The position numbers and the translations under genes were made by a program. The notes below the pieces were generated by a model that was given only the letters and a program-made list of their open reading frames with translations, did no database searches and was not told the origin of the DNA. From assembly GCF_016785945.1 (NCBI RefSeq), contig NZ_JAEMEF010000009.1:1-64000 (forward strand): DNA of 64,000 bases. The letters run 5' to 3'. This document shows positions 43,350-52,698 of the stretch, piece after piece; the stretch's first letter is position 1, and the number at the start of each line of letters is the position of its first letter. The stretch is from Olleya sediminilitoris. GTDB taxonomy: Bacteria > Bacteroidota > Bacteroidia > Flavobacteriales > Flavobacteriaceae.

Positions 43350-44411
43350 TTAGGCTTTACTTTCAAGTTCACTCATTACCTCAACCAGTACTTTTACACT
43401 GTCAAGAGATAATGCGTTATACATGCTTGCTCTGTATCCTCCAACACTTCTGTGACCATTTAAGCCATTAATTCCTGCTTCTTTCCACATGGTGTCAAAA
43501 GTATCTTTTAAATCGTCATTGGTTAATGTAAATGTTGCATTCATGTCAGAACGGTCTTCTTTTGCAGCAAACCCTTTGAATAATGGGTTTAAATCAATTT
43601 CAGAATACATTAAACGAGATTTTTTTTCGTTTTCTTTCTCGATAGCAGCAATTCCACCTAAATCTTTTAACCATTGTAAGGTTAGCATTGATGTGTATAC
43701 AGCAAAAACAGGAGGAGTATTAAACATACTACTTTTGTCAATGTGTACTTTATAATCTAACATTGATGGAATTTTACGAGAAACTTTTCCTAATATATCC
43801 TCTTTAACAACCACTAAAGTTGTACCTGCTGGTCCCATGTTTTTTTGAGCTCCTGCATAAATTAAATCAAATTGAGAGAAGTCTAATGTACGTGAAAAAA
43901 TATCACTACTCATATCACAAACTAATGGAATAGGTGATTTAGGAAAGTTTTTAATTTGTGTACCAAATATGGTGTTATTTGAAGTTAAATGAAAATAATC
44001 ATGATCTTCAGGTATATCAAACCCTTTTGGTATATAATTAAAATTTGCTGATTTAGATGAAGCAACTTCTGTTATATCATCAAATATTCTTGCTTCTTTT
44101 ATAGCTTTGTCAGACCAAGTTCCTGTATTTAAATAAGCAGCTTTTTTTTCTAGTAAATTTTGAGCTACCATTAAAAATTGTGTACTAGCTCCACCTTGTA
44201 AAAACAATGCTTTGTAACCTTTGCCTTCTAAGCCTAATAACTCTAAAGCTAAGGCTCTAGCTTGTTCCATAACATCAACAAAAGCCTTGCTTCTGTGGGA
44301 TATTTCAATTAAAGATAAACCGTTGTCAAAATCTAATAAAGCTTGTGATGCTTTTTGTAATACTTCTTGTGGTAAAACGCATGGTCCTGCGCTAAAATTA
44401 TGTCTTTGCAT
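43350..44411 (-). CDS. serC: Phosphoserine aminotransferase
   Basis: A 353-residue PLP enzyme that turns 3-phosphohydroxypyruvate into phosphoserine. MQRHNFSAGPCVLP at the N-terminus, LEISHRSKAF-like segment (IEISHRSKAF), LFLQGGAST and the Schiff-base lysine in YAGAQKNMGPAG identify SerC. The C-terminus (HRSVGGYRASMYNALSLDSV) is intact. The short leader holds a perfect palindrome TTTCTGTT-T-AACAGAAA (44426-44442), a possible operator. No serB is in the window. Confidence 0.95.
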   Translation of the reverse strand: MQRHNFSAGPCVLPQEVLQKASQALLDFDNGLSLIEISHRSKAFVDVMEQARALALELLGLEGKGYKALFLQGGASTQFLMVAQNLLEKKAAYLNTGTWSDKAIKEARIFDDITEVASSKSANFNYIPKGFDIPEDHDYFHLTSNNTIFGTQIKNFPKSPIPLVCDMSSDIFSRTLDFSQFDLIYAGAQKNMGPAGTTLVVVKEDILGKVSRKIPSMLDYKVHIDKSSMFNTPPVFAVYTSMLTLQWLKDLGGIAAIEKENEKKSRLMYSEIDLNPLFKGFAAKEDRSDMNATFTLTNDDLKDTFDTMWKEAGINGLNGHRSVGGYRASMYNALSLDSVKVLVEVMSELESKA

Positions 44412-44425
44412 GGTTACAAATTTTG

Positions 44426-44442
44426 TTTCTGTTTAACAGAAA
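44426..44442. promoter_or_regulatory. Palindrome in the serC leader
   Basis: TTTCTGTT, T, AACAGAAA: an 8-bp perfect inverted repeat around a single base, 15 bases upstream of the serC ATG. It may be an operator or a small hairpin near the ribosome-binding region. There is no T-run, so it is not a terminator. Confidence 0.3.
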
Positions 44443-44519
44443 TTATGTTTTATTTTTTACAATTAACAAAGGTGATAATTATTGTACTAATTTAAGTTAA
44501 GAATATAATAATTTATTAA

Positions 44520-45581
44520 CTAGATTTTTAATAAAAATGTAATGGTATCCACATCATCTGCATAATCTGAAAGCTCAGGTTTTTGAGTTTTACCAAACGG
44601 AATTTCATTATCATCAAAGCCACTAGCTACGATACATTGTATTAGGTCTTTGTCAGTTTTAATTTTTTGCTGTAAAGCTTCAGTTGAATCATAAAATTCA
44701 TAAAAAATAGTGGCAATTGGTGAGGCATAACTCTGGTCTTCTTTTATCATTAAAAAACCATTTTCCAACATGTCAAATTCGCTCATTAAGTATACAGCTT
44801 TATTATAATCATAATTATTAGCGTATTTGGCTTCGTTAATAATAGGGTTCCATTTATACATGGCTTCAAAAAATGCATCAAAATTATAGTTTTTAGGGAC
44901 AAATAGTTTTGATACGTTTCGGCATCCTAAACCATAATATCTAAAAATGTCTTCAGATAACAAATCTAACTGTTCTGAGGATTCATGACCTGTTAAGATG
45001 GCTGCCGAATTTCTGTTTTTTCTTATTATTGATGGTTTGTCTTTAAAATAGTAGTCAAAATAACGTGCTGTGTTATTGCTTCCTGTTGCAATAACTGCAT
45101 CGTAATTTTCTAATTTATCTTCAGTAAATCTAATACTTCCTTTTAATTTTGGAGCTACAGTTTCTAAATACTTAGCTAAAAAGGGGAGTAGATGTTTGTC
45201 ATTAGAGGACTGCTTAACTAGTACATTATGACCTGTTATTAAAACACTTAAAAAGTCATGAAAACCAACCAAAGGAATATTTCCAGCCATAATAATAGCA
45301 ACAGTTTTTGGTTGTACATCGCTAAAATTATAATCTTTAGTCCATAGATTAAGGTTGTCTTCAGATAATTGTTTACTCCAACCATATAATGCAAATTGTA
45401 TGTTTTTTTGAGTAAACCAACCGTTATATTCGTTGGCTAATTTGATTTGATGTTTAAAACCATCAAAAAACAAATCGTTATGCGGAATGGTTTCATTTTT
45501 AGTAATTCCTTCTGAAGAAAATTGACTAATAAATTGACCTAATTTTACAAAAGCTTCTAATATGTAATCTTTGTTGCTCAT
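44520..45581 (-). CDS. Acyl-CoA reductase, LuxC-like
   Basis: A 353-residue member of the acyl-CoA reductase (LuxC/PF05893) family; aldehyde-dehydrogenase-like fold. Recognisable are VAIIMAGNIPLVGFHDFLSVLITGHN, VIATGSNNTARYFDYYF, RKNRNSAAILTG and the reactive Cys region YYGLGCRNVSKLFVP. It reduces an acyl-CoA (or similar thioester) to an aldehyde with NAD(P)H. I choose ATG 45581 (MSNKDYILEAF) over 45641, since the divergent promoters at 45587-45656 lie between these two starts. The substrate is unknown. Confidence 0.85.
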   Translation of the reverse strand: MSNKDYILEAFVKLGQFISQFSSEGITKNETIPHNDLFFDGFKHQIKLANEYNGWFTQKNIQFALYGWSKQLSEDNLNLWTKDYNFSDVQPKTVAIIMAGNIPLVGFHDFLSVLITGHNVLVKQSSNDKHLLPFLAKYLETVAPKLKGSIRFTEDKLENYDAVIATGSNNTARYFDYYFKDKPSIIRKNRNSAAILTGHESSEQLDLLSEDIFRYYGLGCRNVSKLFVPKNYNFDAFFEAMYKWNPIINEAKYANNYDYNKAVYLMSEFDMLENGFLMIKEDQSYASPIATIFYEFYDSTEALQQKIKTDKDLIQCIVASGFDDNEIPFGKTQKPELSDYADDVDTITFLLKI

Positions 45582-45586
45582 TATTA

Positions 45587-45618
45587 TTTGTATAACACCT
45601 TTTTTGGCTTTATTTTTG
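45587..45618 (+). promoter_or_regulatory. Promoter of the ferredoxin gene
   Basis: TTTG (45587-45590), 20 bases, TATTTTTG (45611-45618): a full match to the Bacteroidota consensus. The ATG of the ferredoxin is at 45658, leaving a leader of about 33 bases. Confidence 0.7.
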
Positions 45619-45623
45619 CACCA

Positions 45624-45656
45624 CAAAGTTAAGTAAACCAAAAAGAAAAATTACAA
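45624..45656 (-). promoter_or_regulatory. Promoter of the acyl-CoA reductase gene
   Basis: On the minus strand TTG (from CAA at 45654-45656), 22 bases, TAACTTTG (from 45624-45631). Transcription would begin near 45617, upstream of ATG 45581. It lies face to face with the ferredoxin promoter, so the two transcripts overlap at their 5' ends. Confidence 0.5.
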
Positions 45657-45657
45657 T

Positions 45658-46011
45658 ATGGCTATTATTATAACAGATGAATGTATTAATTGTGGAGCTT
45701 GTGAGCCTGAATGCCCTAATACTGCAATTTACGAAGGTGCTGACGATTGGAGATATAAAGATGGAACAAGTCTTGACGGAAGTTTAGTATTGCCTAACGG
45801 AAAAGAAGTTGATGCAGACGAAGCACAAGAACCAATAAGTGATGAGATATATTATATTGTACCTGACAAATGTACAGAGTGTGTAGGTTTTCATGAAGAG
45901 CCACAGTGTGCTGCAGTTTGTCCTGTAGATTGTTGTGTACCTGATGATGACAATGTTGAAGCGGAAGATGTATTGTTAGGAAAACAAAAGTTTATGCATC
46001 CAAACGGATAA
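45658..46011 (+). CDS. 4Fe-4S dicluster ferredoxin
   Basis: A 117-residue ferredoxin with two [4Fe-4S] motifs: [13 protein letters not shown] near the N-terminus and [22 protein letters not shown] in the C-terminal half, the second with the longer insertion typical of the Alvin/Azotobacter-type (YfhL-like) proteins. A two-strand insertion (YIVPDKC) separates them. It transfers electrons; the partner is unknown. Divergent from acyl-CoA reductase, with which it may share control. Confidence 0.93.
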   Translation: MAIIITDECINCGACEPECPNTAIYEGADDWRYKDGTSLDGSLVLPNGKEVDADEAQEPISDEIYYIVPDKCTECVGFHEEPQCAAVCPVDCCVPDDDNVEAEDVLLGKQKFMHPNG

Positions 46012-46054
46012 ATTATAAAACCTAAGCTTTAGCTTAATCCTTTATATTAAAATT

Positions 46055-46088
46055 AAAAAAGCAACTCAAAATTGAGTTGCTTTTTTTT
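46055..46088 (+). terminator. Bidirectional terminator
   Basis: AAAAAAGCAACTC, loop AAAATT, GAGTTGCTTTTTTTT (46055-46088). It sits between the ferredoxin gene (+) and the TonB-dependent receptor gene (-, stop at 46113), serving both. Confidence 0.85.
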
Positions 46089-46112
46089 GGTTTTAGTTAG
46101 AGGGTTAGTTTT

Positions 46113-48872
46113 TTAAAACTTATAGTTTAAAGATAAATTAAACATTGTCCCAAGTTGACTAAAATGGTAACCATCATAAGTCATTTGAGAGTAACGTTGA
46201 TTAAATGTAATTAAATTAGATTGGTTTTTTGTAGCTGCAGGATCTGCTAAAATAGCTTCACCAGCTGCATTTTCGGCTTTAAATTCCCACTCAGGTAACA
46301 CATTTAATAGGTTGTTAACGTTTAACGATAGCGTTAGTTTTTCTGAAGCATTATAATTTATACCTAAATCTGTTACTATTTTAGGTATAAACTCTGTTCG
46401 TAAATCATCACTCATACCTTGTTGTTTAAAAGTGGTTTTACCAAAATAGGTGTTATTTAATGAGAAACCAAATTTGTTAATATCATAATTAGCACCTAAA
46501 ATCCATTTAGACTTTGGTCTAGAAGTGAAAAACAAAGCTTCTTGAGTTGCGTTTACAACAGACTGTCCTGCATTTGCGACTAAAGCAATGTCTTTAACAT
46601 CACCATCTCTTTCGTTTTGAATTGTATAGTTACCAGATAAGTTTAAATCTAAGTCACCTTCACCAATACTTATATTTTTTTTGCTTAATACTAGATCTAT
46701 TCCTGAGGTACGTGTGTCTATTGCATTAGAGAAAAAACTAACATCGCTTAGGTTATTGTTAGTTAGTAAAATATCTAATGGATTAGTTGGATCTCCTGTA
46801 GCACTTATTTCTGAACCTAATACAATTCTGTCTTCTACAGATATGTTATAATAATCAACCGTAAAAGTTAAATTATTAGCTAATTTACCACCAAAACCAA
46901 TTGTAAAGTTATTAGACGTTTCAGCATCCAATTCTGGTATACCTAATAGCTTTGCTTGAGTGGAGACGTTATTTATTAAACCTCCTACTTGTATTCCCTG
47001 ACCAGGTATAAAGCTGTATTGAGCTTTTTGTGTGTAAATTTGATGTAATGTTGGCGCTCTAAATCCTGAAGAAACTGAAGCTCTTGCAGTCAAATTGTCT
47101 GTTAATTTGTAGCGAGTACTGAATTTGTAGACAAAAGTATTACCAAAGTCTGAGTAATTTTCAGTTCTTATAGTTCCGCTTAATAAAAAAGCATCACTAA
47201 CATCATAGTCTAAAGAGAAATATCCACCAATATTATAACGGTTAAATTTTCCTGAATTTTCAGGGCTATTTCCAGCAAACGAATCTGCACCACCACCATC
47301 ATAAGATGCTAATTCTCCTTCAATAACTTCAAAGGTTTCATTTCTAAATTCAGCACCAAATCCAATACTAACTTTGTCAGATAGTACTCTGGAAATATCT
47401 ATGTTACCAACATTATGGGTGAATTTAGTTCCTCCTGGATCAAAAGATTGTTGACTGTTAGCTTGATATAATGGTGTTGCTTCAAATTCATCTGTTTCTG
47501 GATTATAACTTACGCCATACACTTCATTTCTGTTATGAGATTGACTAACGGTGTAAGTTTGTGTATTTCCACCAGTAGTATAACTTAAATCAATATTCCA
47601 ATCATTAATTTTAGTTTTAATTCCAACAGTTCCGTTGTAATCGTTTAACAGTCCTTCAAAAGTAGGAACGTATCCATCATAACCTCCTGCATTATTAGGG
47701 TTTTCTCCAGGGAAAAAATCTGCTAGATATGGATATTCATCAACTGTTCTCCAGTATGGTGTTCTATAATTAGCAAAACTATTAACTCGCTTATATACAT
47801 ATGCAGCATTAAAATAAAGATCTGTATTATCATTTAAATCTAATCCAGAGTTAATTAAAAATTTAGACGCTGCAGTTTCAGGAGAACCATTTATGTTATT
47901 AGCATCTGGATTTCTACTTAAAAACTCCTGTACATCTGCAAGGTCTGCTCCAAAATCACCAGCTTCTCCTTCAGCATCAACCGTTCCTGGTCTATTAGCT
48001 AAATTAGTTTTAGAAAAATCAATAGTATAGTTAATAAAACCTTTATTATCTCCAATTGTAGATCCATTGTTTACTGCAATACCAATCATTTCTCCGTCAC
48101 CTTCGCTTGTAATTCCGCTTCTTAAGGTTGCAGAACCAAAATTTGCGTTGTCTTTAAGTATTATATTCATTACACCAGCAATAGCATCAGACCCATATTG
48201 TGCTGAGGCACCATCACGAAGTATTTCTACTCTTTTGATAGCATCAGTAGGTATTGCAGAGATGTCTGCACCAGTTTCTCCACGTCCAGGAGAAGTTTGT
48301 GTGTATAATAAAGCACTTAAGTTTTTTCGTTTCCCGTTAATTAAAATTAATGTTCTACTTGGTCCCATGTTTCTAATTTCATAAGGATCTAATAAGGATG
48401 TAGCGTCATTAACAGGTGTTTGTACAGTGTTGAAAGAGGGTATTCTGTACTGTAAGGCCTTATCAAATGTAGGTTGTCCAGTAGAAGTTAATTCTTTGAC
48501 TCCAACAACATCAATAGGTAGTGCACTATTGACGTTACTTCTAGGAGCTGTTCTGGATCCAACCAATACAACTTCGTCTAAAGCTTCTCCACTAGTTAGT
48601 GTGACATTAAAGTTGGTTGTGTTGTCAACACTTAGTTCTTTAGTTTCATAGCCAACATAACTAAACACCAATACAGCTCCGTCAGAAACATTAAGTGTGT
48701 AATTACCATCAAAATCCGTTGTGGTTCCGTTTGATGTTCCTTTTTCAACAACATTAACGGTTGGTATTCCGTAGCCATTAATGTCTGTCACTGTTCCAGT
48801 AACACCAGTTTGTGCTTGTGCAAATGCTACAGTAAAAAGCAGCAAAAACATAATTTTCAGTTTTTTTATCAT
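46113..48872 (-). CDS. TonB-dependent receptor (SusC/RagA-like N-domain)
   Basis: A 919-residue outer-membrane receptor. The signal peptide ends TVAFAQAQ; a carboxypeptidase-like regulatory domain follows (TGVTGTVTDINGYGIPTVNV, VLVFSYVGYETKEL), then the plug (VELTSTGQPTFDKALQYRIPSF region, IKRVEILRDGASAQYGSDAIAGVMNI) and a large barrel ending MFNLSLNYKF. The plug resembles receptors for large or hydrophobic substrates, but the substrate is unknown. No SusD-like lipoprotein is next to it, so it is not a classical Sus pair. Single gene. Confidence 0.93.
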   Translation of the reverse strand: MIKKLKIMFLLLFTVAFAQAQTGVTGTVTDINGYGIPTVNVVEKGTSNGTTTDFDGNYTLNVSDGAVLVFSYVGYETKELSVDNTTNFNVTLTSGEALDEVVLVGSRTAPRSNVNSALPIDVVGVKELTSTGQPTFDKALQYRIPSFNTVQTPVNDATSLLDPYEIRNMGPSRTLILINGKRKNLSALLYTQTSPGRGETGADISAIPTDAIKRVEILRDGASAQYGSDAIAGVMNIILKDNANFGSATLRSGITSEGDGEMIGIAVNNGSTIGDNKGFINYTIDFSKTNLANRPGTVDAEGEAGDFGADLADVQEFLSRNPDANNINGSPETAASKFLINSGLDLNDNTDLYFNAAYVYKRVNSFANYRTPYWRTVDEYPYLADFFPGENPNNAGGYDGYVPTFEGLLNDYNGTVGIKTKINDWNIDLSYTTGGNTQTYTVSQSHNRNEVYGVSYNPETDEFEATPLYQANSQQSFDPGGTKFTHNVGNIDISRVLSDKVSIGFGAEFRNETFEVIEGELASYDGGGADSFAGNSPENSGKFNRYNIGGYFSLDYDVSDAFLLSGTIRTENYSDFGNTFVYKFSTRYKLTDNLTARASVSSGFRAPTLHQIYTQKAQYSFIPGQGIQVGGLINNVSTQAKLLGIPELDAETSNNFTIGFGGKLANNLTFTVDYYNISVEDRIVLGSEISATGDPTNPLDILLTNNNLSDVSFFSNAIDTRTSGIDLVLSKKNISIGEGDLDLNLSGNYTIQNERDGDVKDIALVANAGQSVVNATQEALFFTSRPKSKWILGANYDINKFGFSLNNTYFGKTTFKQQGMSDDLRTEFIPKIVTDLGINYNASEKLTLSLNVNNLLNVLPEWEFKAENAAGEAILADPAATKNQSNLITFNQRYSQMTYDGYHFSQLGTMFNLSLNYKF

Positions 48873-49061
48873 TTAAATGAAATTTTGGTTAATTACTGCT
48901 AATTTATGTTAAAAATGTAACATTACATATTAATATTCTTACAATTTTAGTTTTAAACTTACTGATATTGTAAACTTTAGGTTAATTTTTTAGTTAAAAC
49001 GAAATTTAACTTTAGTTGTATTTAATTCTTGTTAAGTGAGAAATAGTTAATGATATAGTAC

Positions 49062-49069
49062 TATATTTG
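49062..49069 (+). promoter_or_regulatory. -7 element of ychF
   Basis: TATATTTG, exact TAnnTTTG, 31 bases upstream of the ATG at 49100. The nearest TTG (49029-49031) is 30 bases away, too far for a normal -33 box. Confidence 0.45.
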
Positions 49070-49099
49070 CATCCTTAATTTGTGATAAATTTTTAGTAA

Positions 49100-50194
49100 A
49101 TGAAAGCAGGAATTGTAGGATTGCCTAACGTTGGTAAATCAACCTTATTTAATTGTTTGTCTAATGCAAAAGCGCAAAGTGCAAACTTTCCGTTTTGTAC
49201 TATAGAACCAAACATTGGAGTCGTTAACGTACCAGATCCAAGATTAGAAAAATTAGAAAGTTTAGTTAATCCAGAACGTGTAATACCAGCAACTGTAGAG
49301 ATTGTAGATATTGCAGGATTAGTTAAAGGTGCTAGTAAAGGAGAAGGTTTAGGGAATCAGTTTTTAGCTAATATTAGAGAAACTGACGCTATCTTACATG
49401 TTTTGCGTTGTTTTGATAATGATAATATCGTACATGTTGATGGTAATGTAAATCCGATTAGAGATAAGGAAACTATTGACATGGAGTTACAGCTAAAAGA
49501 TTTAGAAACTGTAGATAAAAAATTAGATAAAGTAAAACGTGCTGCTAAAACGGGAAATAAAGAAGCTCAAGCAGAAGAAGCTGTTTTACTTAAAATTAAA
49601 GAAGCTTTAGAAGCAGGAGTATCTGTTAGAGCTATTGAATTTTCAGAAGAAGATTATAAAGATTACGTCAAACCGTCTCAATTAATTACCGACAAACCAG
49701 TAATGTATGTCTGTAATGTAGATGAAGGCAGTGCAGTTTCGGGTAATCAATATGTGGATTTAGTTAAAGACGCTGTTAAAGATGAAAACGCTGAAGTGTT
49801 AGTTTTAGCTGTTGGTACAGAAGCAGATATTAACGAGTTAGATGATTACGAAGAGCGTCAAATGTTTCTTGCAGATATTGGTTTAGAAGAGCCAGGAGCA
49901 GCTAAATTAATTAGATCAGCTTATAAATTATTAAACCAACAAACGTATTTTACAGCTGGTGTTAAAGAGGTTAGAGCATGGACCGTAAATGTTGGTGCTA
50001 CTGGTCCTCAAGCAGCAGGAGTTATTCATACGGACTTTGAAAAAGGTTTTATTCGTGCAGAAGTTATTGGTTACAATGATTATGTAGAGTTTGGAAGTGA
50101 AGCAAAGGTTAAAGAAGCTGGTAAGATGCGTGTAGAAGGTAAAAACTATATAGTTAAAGATGGAGATGTAATGCATTTCTTATTTAACGTGTAA
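49100..50194 (+). CDS. ychF: Redox-regulated ATPase YchF (Obg-family)
   Basis: A 364-residue P-loop protein: G1 [10 protein letters not shown]2/G3 region [20 protein letters not shown] with the switch II glycine, then a coiled coil and a C-terminal TGS domain ([14 protein letters not shown], ending [11 protein letters not shown]). In the G4 position CNVDE replaces NKXD, which explains the family's preference for ATP over GTP. It binds ribosomes and acts in stress responses. It is a single-gene transcript with a strong terminator after it. Confidence 0.96.
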   Translation: MKAGIVGLPNVGKSTLFNCLSNAKAQSANFPFCTIEPNIGVVNVPDPRLEKLESLVNPERVIPATVEIVDIAGLVKGASKGEGLGNQFLANIRETDAILHVLRCFDNDNIVHVDGNVNPIRDKETIDMELQLKDLETVDKKLDKVKRAAKTGNKEAQAEEAVLLKIKEALEAGVSVRAIEFSEEDYKDYVKPSQLITDKPVMYVCNVDEGSAVSGNQYVDLVKDAVKDENAEVLVLAVGTEADINELDDYEERQMFLADIGLEEPGAAKLIRSAYKLLNQQTYFTAGVKEVRAWTVNVGATGPQAAGVIHTDFEKGFIRAEVIGYNDYVEFGSEAKVKEAGKMRVEGKNYIVKDGDVMHFLFNV

Positions 50195-50216
50195 ATAAAT
50201 TATTACAATAACATTT

Positions 50217-50252
50217 AAACGCCATAATGATGTTAGTCATTATGGCGTTTTT
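50217..50252 (+). terminator. Terminator of ychF
   Basis: AAACGCCATAATGA (50217-50230), loop TGTTAG, TCATTATGGCGTTT (50237-50250), then TT. A 14-bp perfect stem. Confidence 0.9.
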
Positions 50253-50267
50253 GTATATATTTACATC

Positions 50268-50726
50268 ATGCCATTAATAACACTTAAAACCATAATTGAT
50301 GCAGATATCAAAACGTGTTTTGATTTGTCAAGAAATATAGATTTTCATACTGAGTCACTAAAACATTCAAAAGAAAAAGCTATTGCTGGTAAAACATCTG
50401 GTTTAATTGAACTAGGAGAAACTGTAACTTGGGAAGCGTTTCATTTTGGTGTTAAACAACAGCTAACATCAAAAATAACACAATTTAATTCACCTAATTA
50501 TTTTGTTGACGAAATGGTTTCAGGAGTGTTTAAAAGTTTTAAACATGAGCATATTTTCTCTGTTCAAAACAATAAAACAATAATGGTAGACAAATTTTAT
50601 TTTAAATCCCCTTTTGGAGTTTTAGGCAAAATTGCAAATGTTTTATTTTTAAAAAAATACATGTCCAATTTACTTAATACAAGAAATAAAAGTTTAAAAA
50701 TCAAGGCAGAAATACTTGAAAAATGA
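50268..50726 (+). CDS. SRPBCC-fold (START-like) ligand-binding protein
   Basis: A 152-residue protein with the SRPBCC layout: an N-terminal strand-helix (ITLKTIIDADIKTCFDLSRNIDFH), a GxxxxGE turn (LIELGETVTWEAFHFG) and a long C-terminal helix. It is close to proteins annotated as polyketide cyclase or cell-division inhibitor-like in Bacteroidota, but nothing shows a specific ligand. Cytoplasmic. Expressed separately from ychF after its terminator. Confidence 0.8.
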   Translation: MPLITLKTIIDADIKTCFDLSRNIDFHTESLKHSKEKAIAGKTSGLIELGETVTWEAFHFGVKQQLTSKITQFNSPNYFVDEMVSGVFKSFKHEHIFSVQNNKTIMVDKFYFKSPFGVLGKIANVLFLKKYMSNLLNTRNKSLKIKAEILEK

Positions 50727-50838
50727 GGTTTTTAATCAGATAAATTATCTATTGTTAATTACTTTATTAAGTCAGTGTTTCATTTTTTAATGTGTTATAT
50801 TATATTAGCACAGTATCTCTAAATTGCACCAAAACCAT

Positions 50839-52698
50839 ATGTCAGAACAAACTAAATATACCGAAGACAATATACGATCACTAGACTGGAAAGAGCATAT
50901 ACGTATGCGTCCTGGTATGTATATTGGTAAGCTTGGTGATGGTTCTTCTCCAGATGATGGTATATATATTCTAGTAAAAGAAGTATTAGACAACTCTATT
51001 GACGAGTTTGTTATGGGAGCAGGTAAAACCATCGAAATTTCTATTCAAGGTAATAAGGTTATTGTACGCGATTATGGTCGTGGTATTCCTCTAGGTAAAG
51101 TGGTAGATGTAGTATCTAAAATGAATACAGGAGGAAAGTATGATAGCAAAGCTTTTAAAAAATCTGTTGGATTAAATGGTGTAGGTACTAAAGCGGTTAA
51201 TGCATTGTCTTCTTATTTTAGAGTAGAATCTTCTAGAGATGGTAAAAGTGCTTCTGCAGACTTTGAGCAAGGTAATCTTGTAAATCAAGAATTTTTAGAA
51301 GAAACCAGTAGACGCAAAGGTACCAAAGTATCTTTTATTCCTGATGATTTAATATTTAAAAACTACAAATTCAGACCAGAATATGTAGTTAAAATGCTTA
51401 AAAATTATGTCTATTTAAATCCAGGTTTAACTATAGTTTTTAATGGAGAAAAATTTTATAGTGAAAACGGTTTAAAAGATTTATTAGCCGAAAAAATAGC
51501 CGAAACCGATCTACTATATCCCATCATTCATTTACGTGGTGATGATATTGAAGTAGCAATTACACATAGTAAAACACAATATAGCGAAGAGTATAATAGT
51601 TTTGTAAACGGTCAAAATACCACTCAAGGTGGTACGCACTTAAATGCCTTCAGAGAAGGTTTAGTCAAAACTATTAGAGATTTTTTTGGTAAACAATATG
51701 ATGCCTCAGATATACGTAAATCTGTGGTTAGTGCAGTCGCAATAAAGGTAATGGAGCCTGTTTTTGAAAGTCAAACCAAAACAAAATTAGGATCTACAGA
51801 TATGGGAGGAGAGCTTCCAACTGTACGTACTTATGTAACAGACTTTCTAAAAACATATTTAGACAATTATTTGCATAAAAATCCAGAAACAGCAGATAAA
51901 TTACAGCGTAAAATATTACAAGCCGAAAGAGAGCGTAAGGAACTATCAGGAATACGTAAATTAGCTAAAGATAGAGCTAAAAAAGCCAGCTTGCATAACA
52001 AAAAATTGCGTGATTGTCGTGTGCATTTTGGAGACACAAAAAACGAACGTAACTTAGAAAGTACACTGTTTATAACAGAGGGAGACTCGGCATCAGGAAG
52101 TATCACAAAATCTAGAGATGTAAATACTCAAGCGGTTTTTAGTCTTAAAGGAAAACCTTTAAACTGTTATGGATTAACAAAAAAGATTGTATATGAAAAT
52201 GAAGAGTTCAACCTACTTCAAGCAGCTTTAAATATTGAAGAATCCTTAGAAGATTTAAGATATAACAATGTAGTAATAGCTACAGATGCCGATGTAGATG
52301 GAATGCACATTAGATTGTTATTAATAACCTTCTTTTTGCAATTTTTTCCAGAAGTCATTAAAGAAGGACATTTGTATATTTTACAAACACCATTATTTAG
52401 GGTTCGTAATAAAAAAGAAACCATCTATTGTTACTCAGAACAAGAACGTGTAGATGCAATTGAAAAATTAAAACCTAAACCAGAAATTACTCGATTTAAA
52501 GGATTAGGTGAAATTAGTCCAGACGAATTTGTACATTTTATTGGTGAGGATATTAGATTAGATCCTGTAATGTTAGACGACAACATGTCTATTGAAGAGC
52601 TGTTATCCTTTTACATGGGAAAAAACACACCTAAAAGACAAGAATTTATAATAGATAATCTTAAAGTAGAACTTGATTTAATTGAGGAAAGTAAATAA
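50839..52698 (+). CDS. parE: DNA topoisomerase IV subunit B
   Basis: A 619-residue GHKL ATPase and TOPRIM subunit. N-terminal ATP motifs: [42 protein letters not shown] in the transducer; TOPRIM motifs EGDSASGSI and [11 protein letters not shown] choose the ATG at 50839 (MSEQTKY); an in-frame TTG five codons upstream (50824) is less likely. The parC gene follows directly after the stop (TAA then ATG), so both subunits are made from one message. Decatenates chromosomes after replication. Confidence 0.96.
   Translation: MSEQTKYTEDNIRSLDWKEHIRMRPGMYIGKLGDGSSPDDGIYILVKEVLDNSIDEFVMGAGKTIEISIQGNKVIVRDYGRGIPLGKVVDVVSKMNTGGKYDSKAFKKSVGLNGVGTKAVNALSSYFRVESSRDGKSASADFEQGNLVNQEFLEETSRRKGTKVSFIPDDLIFKNYKFRPEYVVKMLKNYVYLNPGLTIVFNGEKFYSENGLKDLLAEKIAETDLLYPIIHLRGDDIEVAITHSKTQYSEEYNSFVNGQNTTQGGTHLNAFREGLVKTIRDFFGKQYDASDIRKSVVSAVAIKVMEPVFESQTKTKLGSTDMGGELPTVRTYVTDFLKTYLDNYLHKNPETADKLQRKILQAERERKELSGIRKLAKDRAKKASLHNKKLRDCRVHFGDTKNERNLESTLFITEGDSASGSITKSRDVNTQAVFSLKGKPLNCYGLTKKIVYENEEFNLLQAALNIEESLEDLRYNNVVIATDADVDGMHIRLLLITFFLQFFPEVIKEGHLYILQTPLFRVRNKKETIYCYSEQERVDAIEKLKPKPEITRFKGLGEISPDEFVHFIGEDIRLDPVMLDDNMSIEELLSFYMGKNTPKRQEFIIDNLKVELDLIEESK

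Noticed and set aside
45582-45641. ATG at 45641 as the start of the acyl-CoA reductase
   Set aside because: The 20 extra codons coincide with two promoters; the downstream ATG 45581 fits the family.
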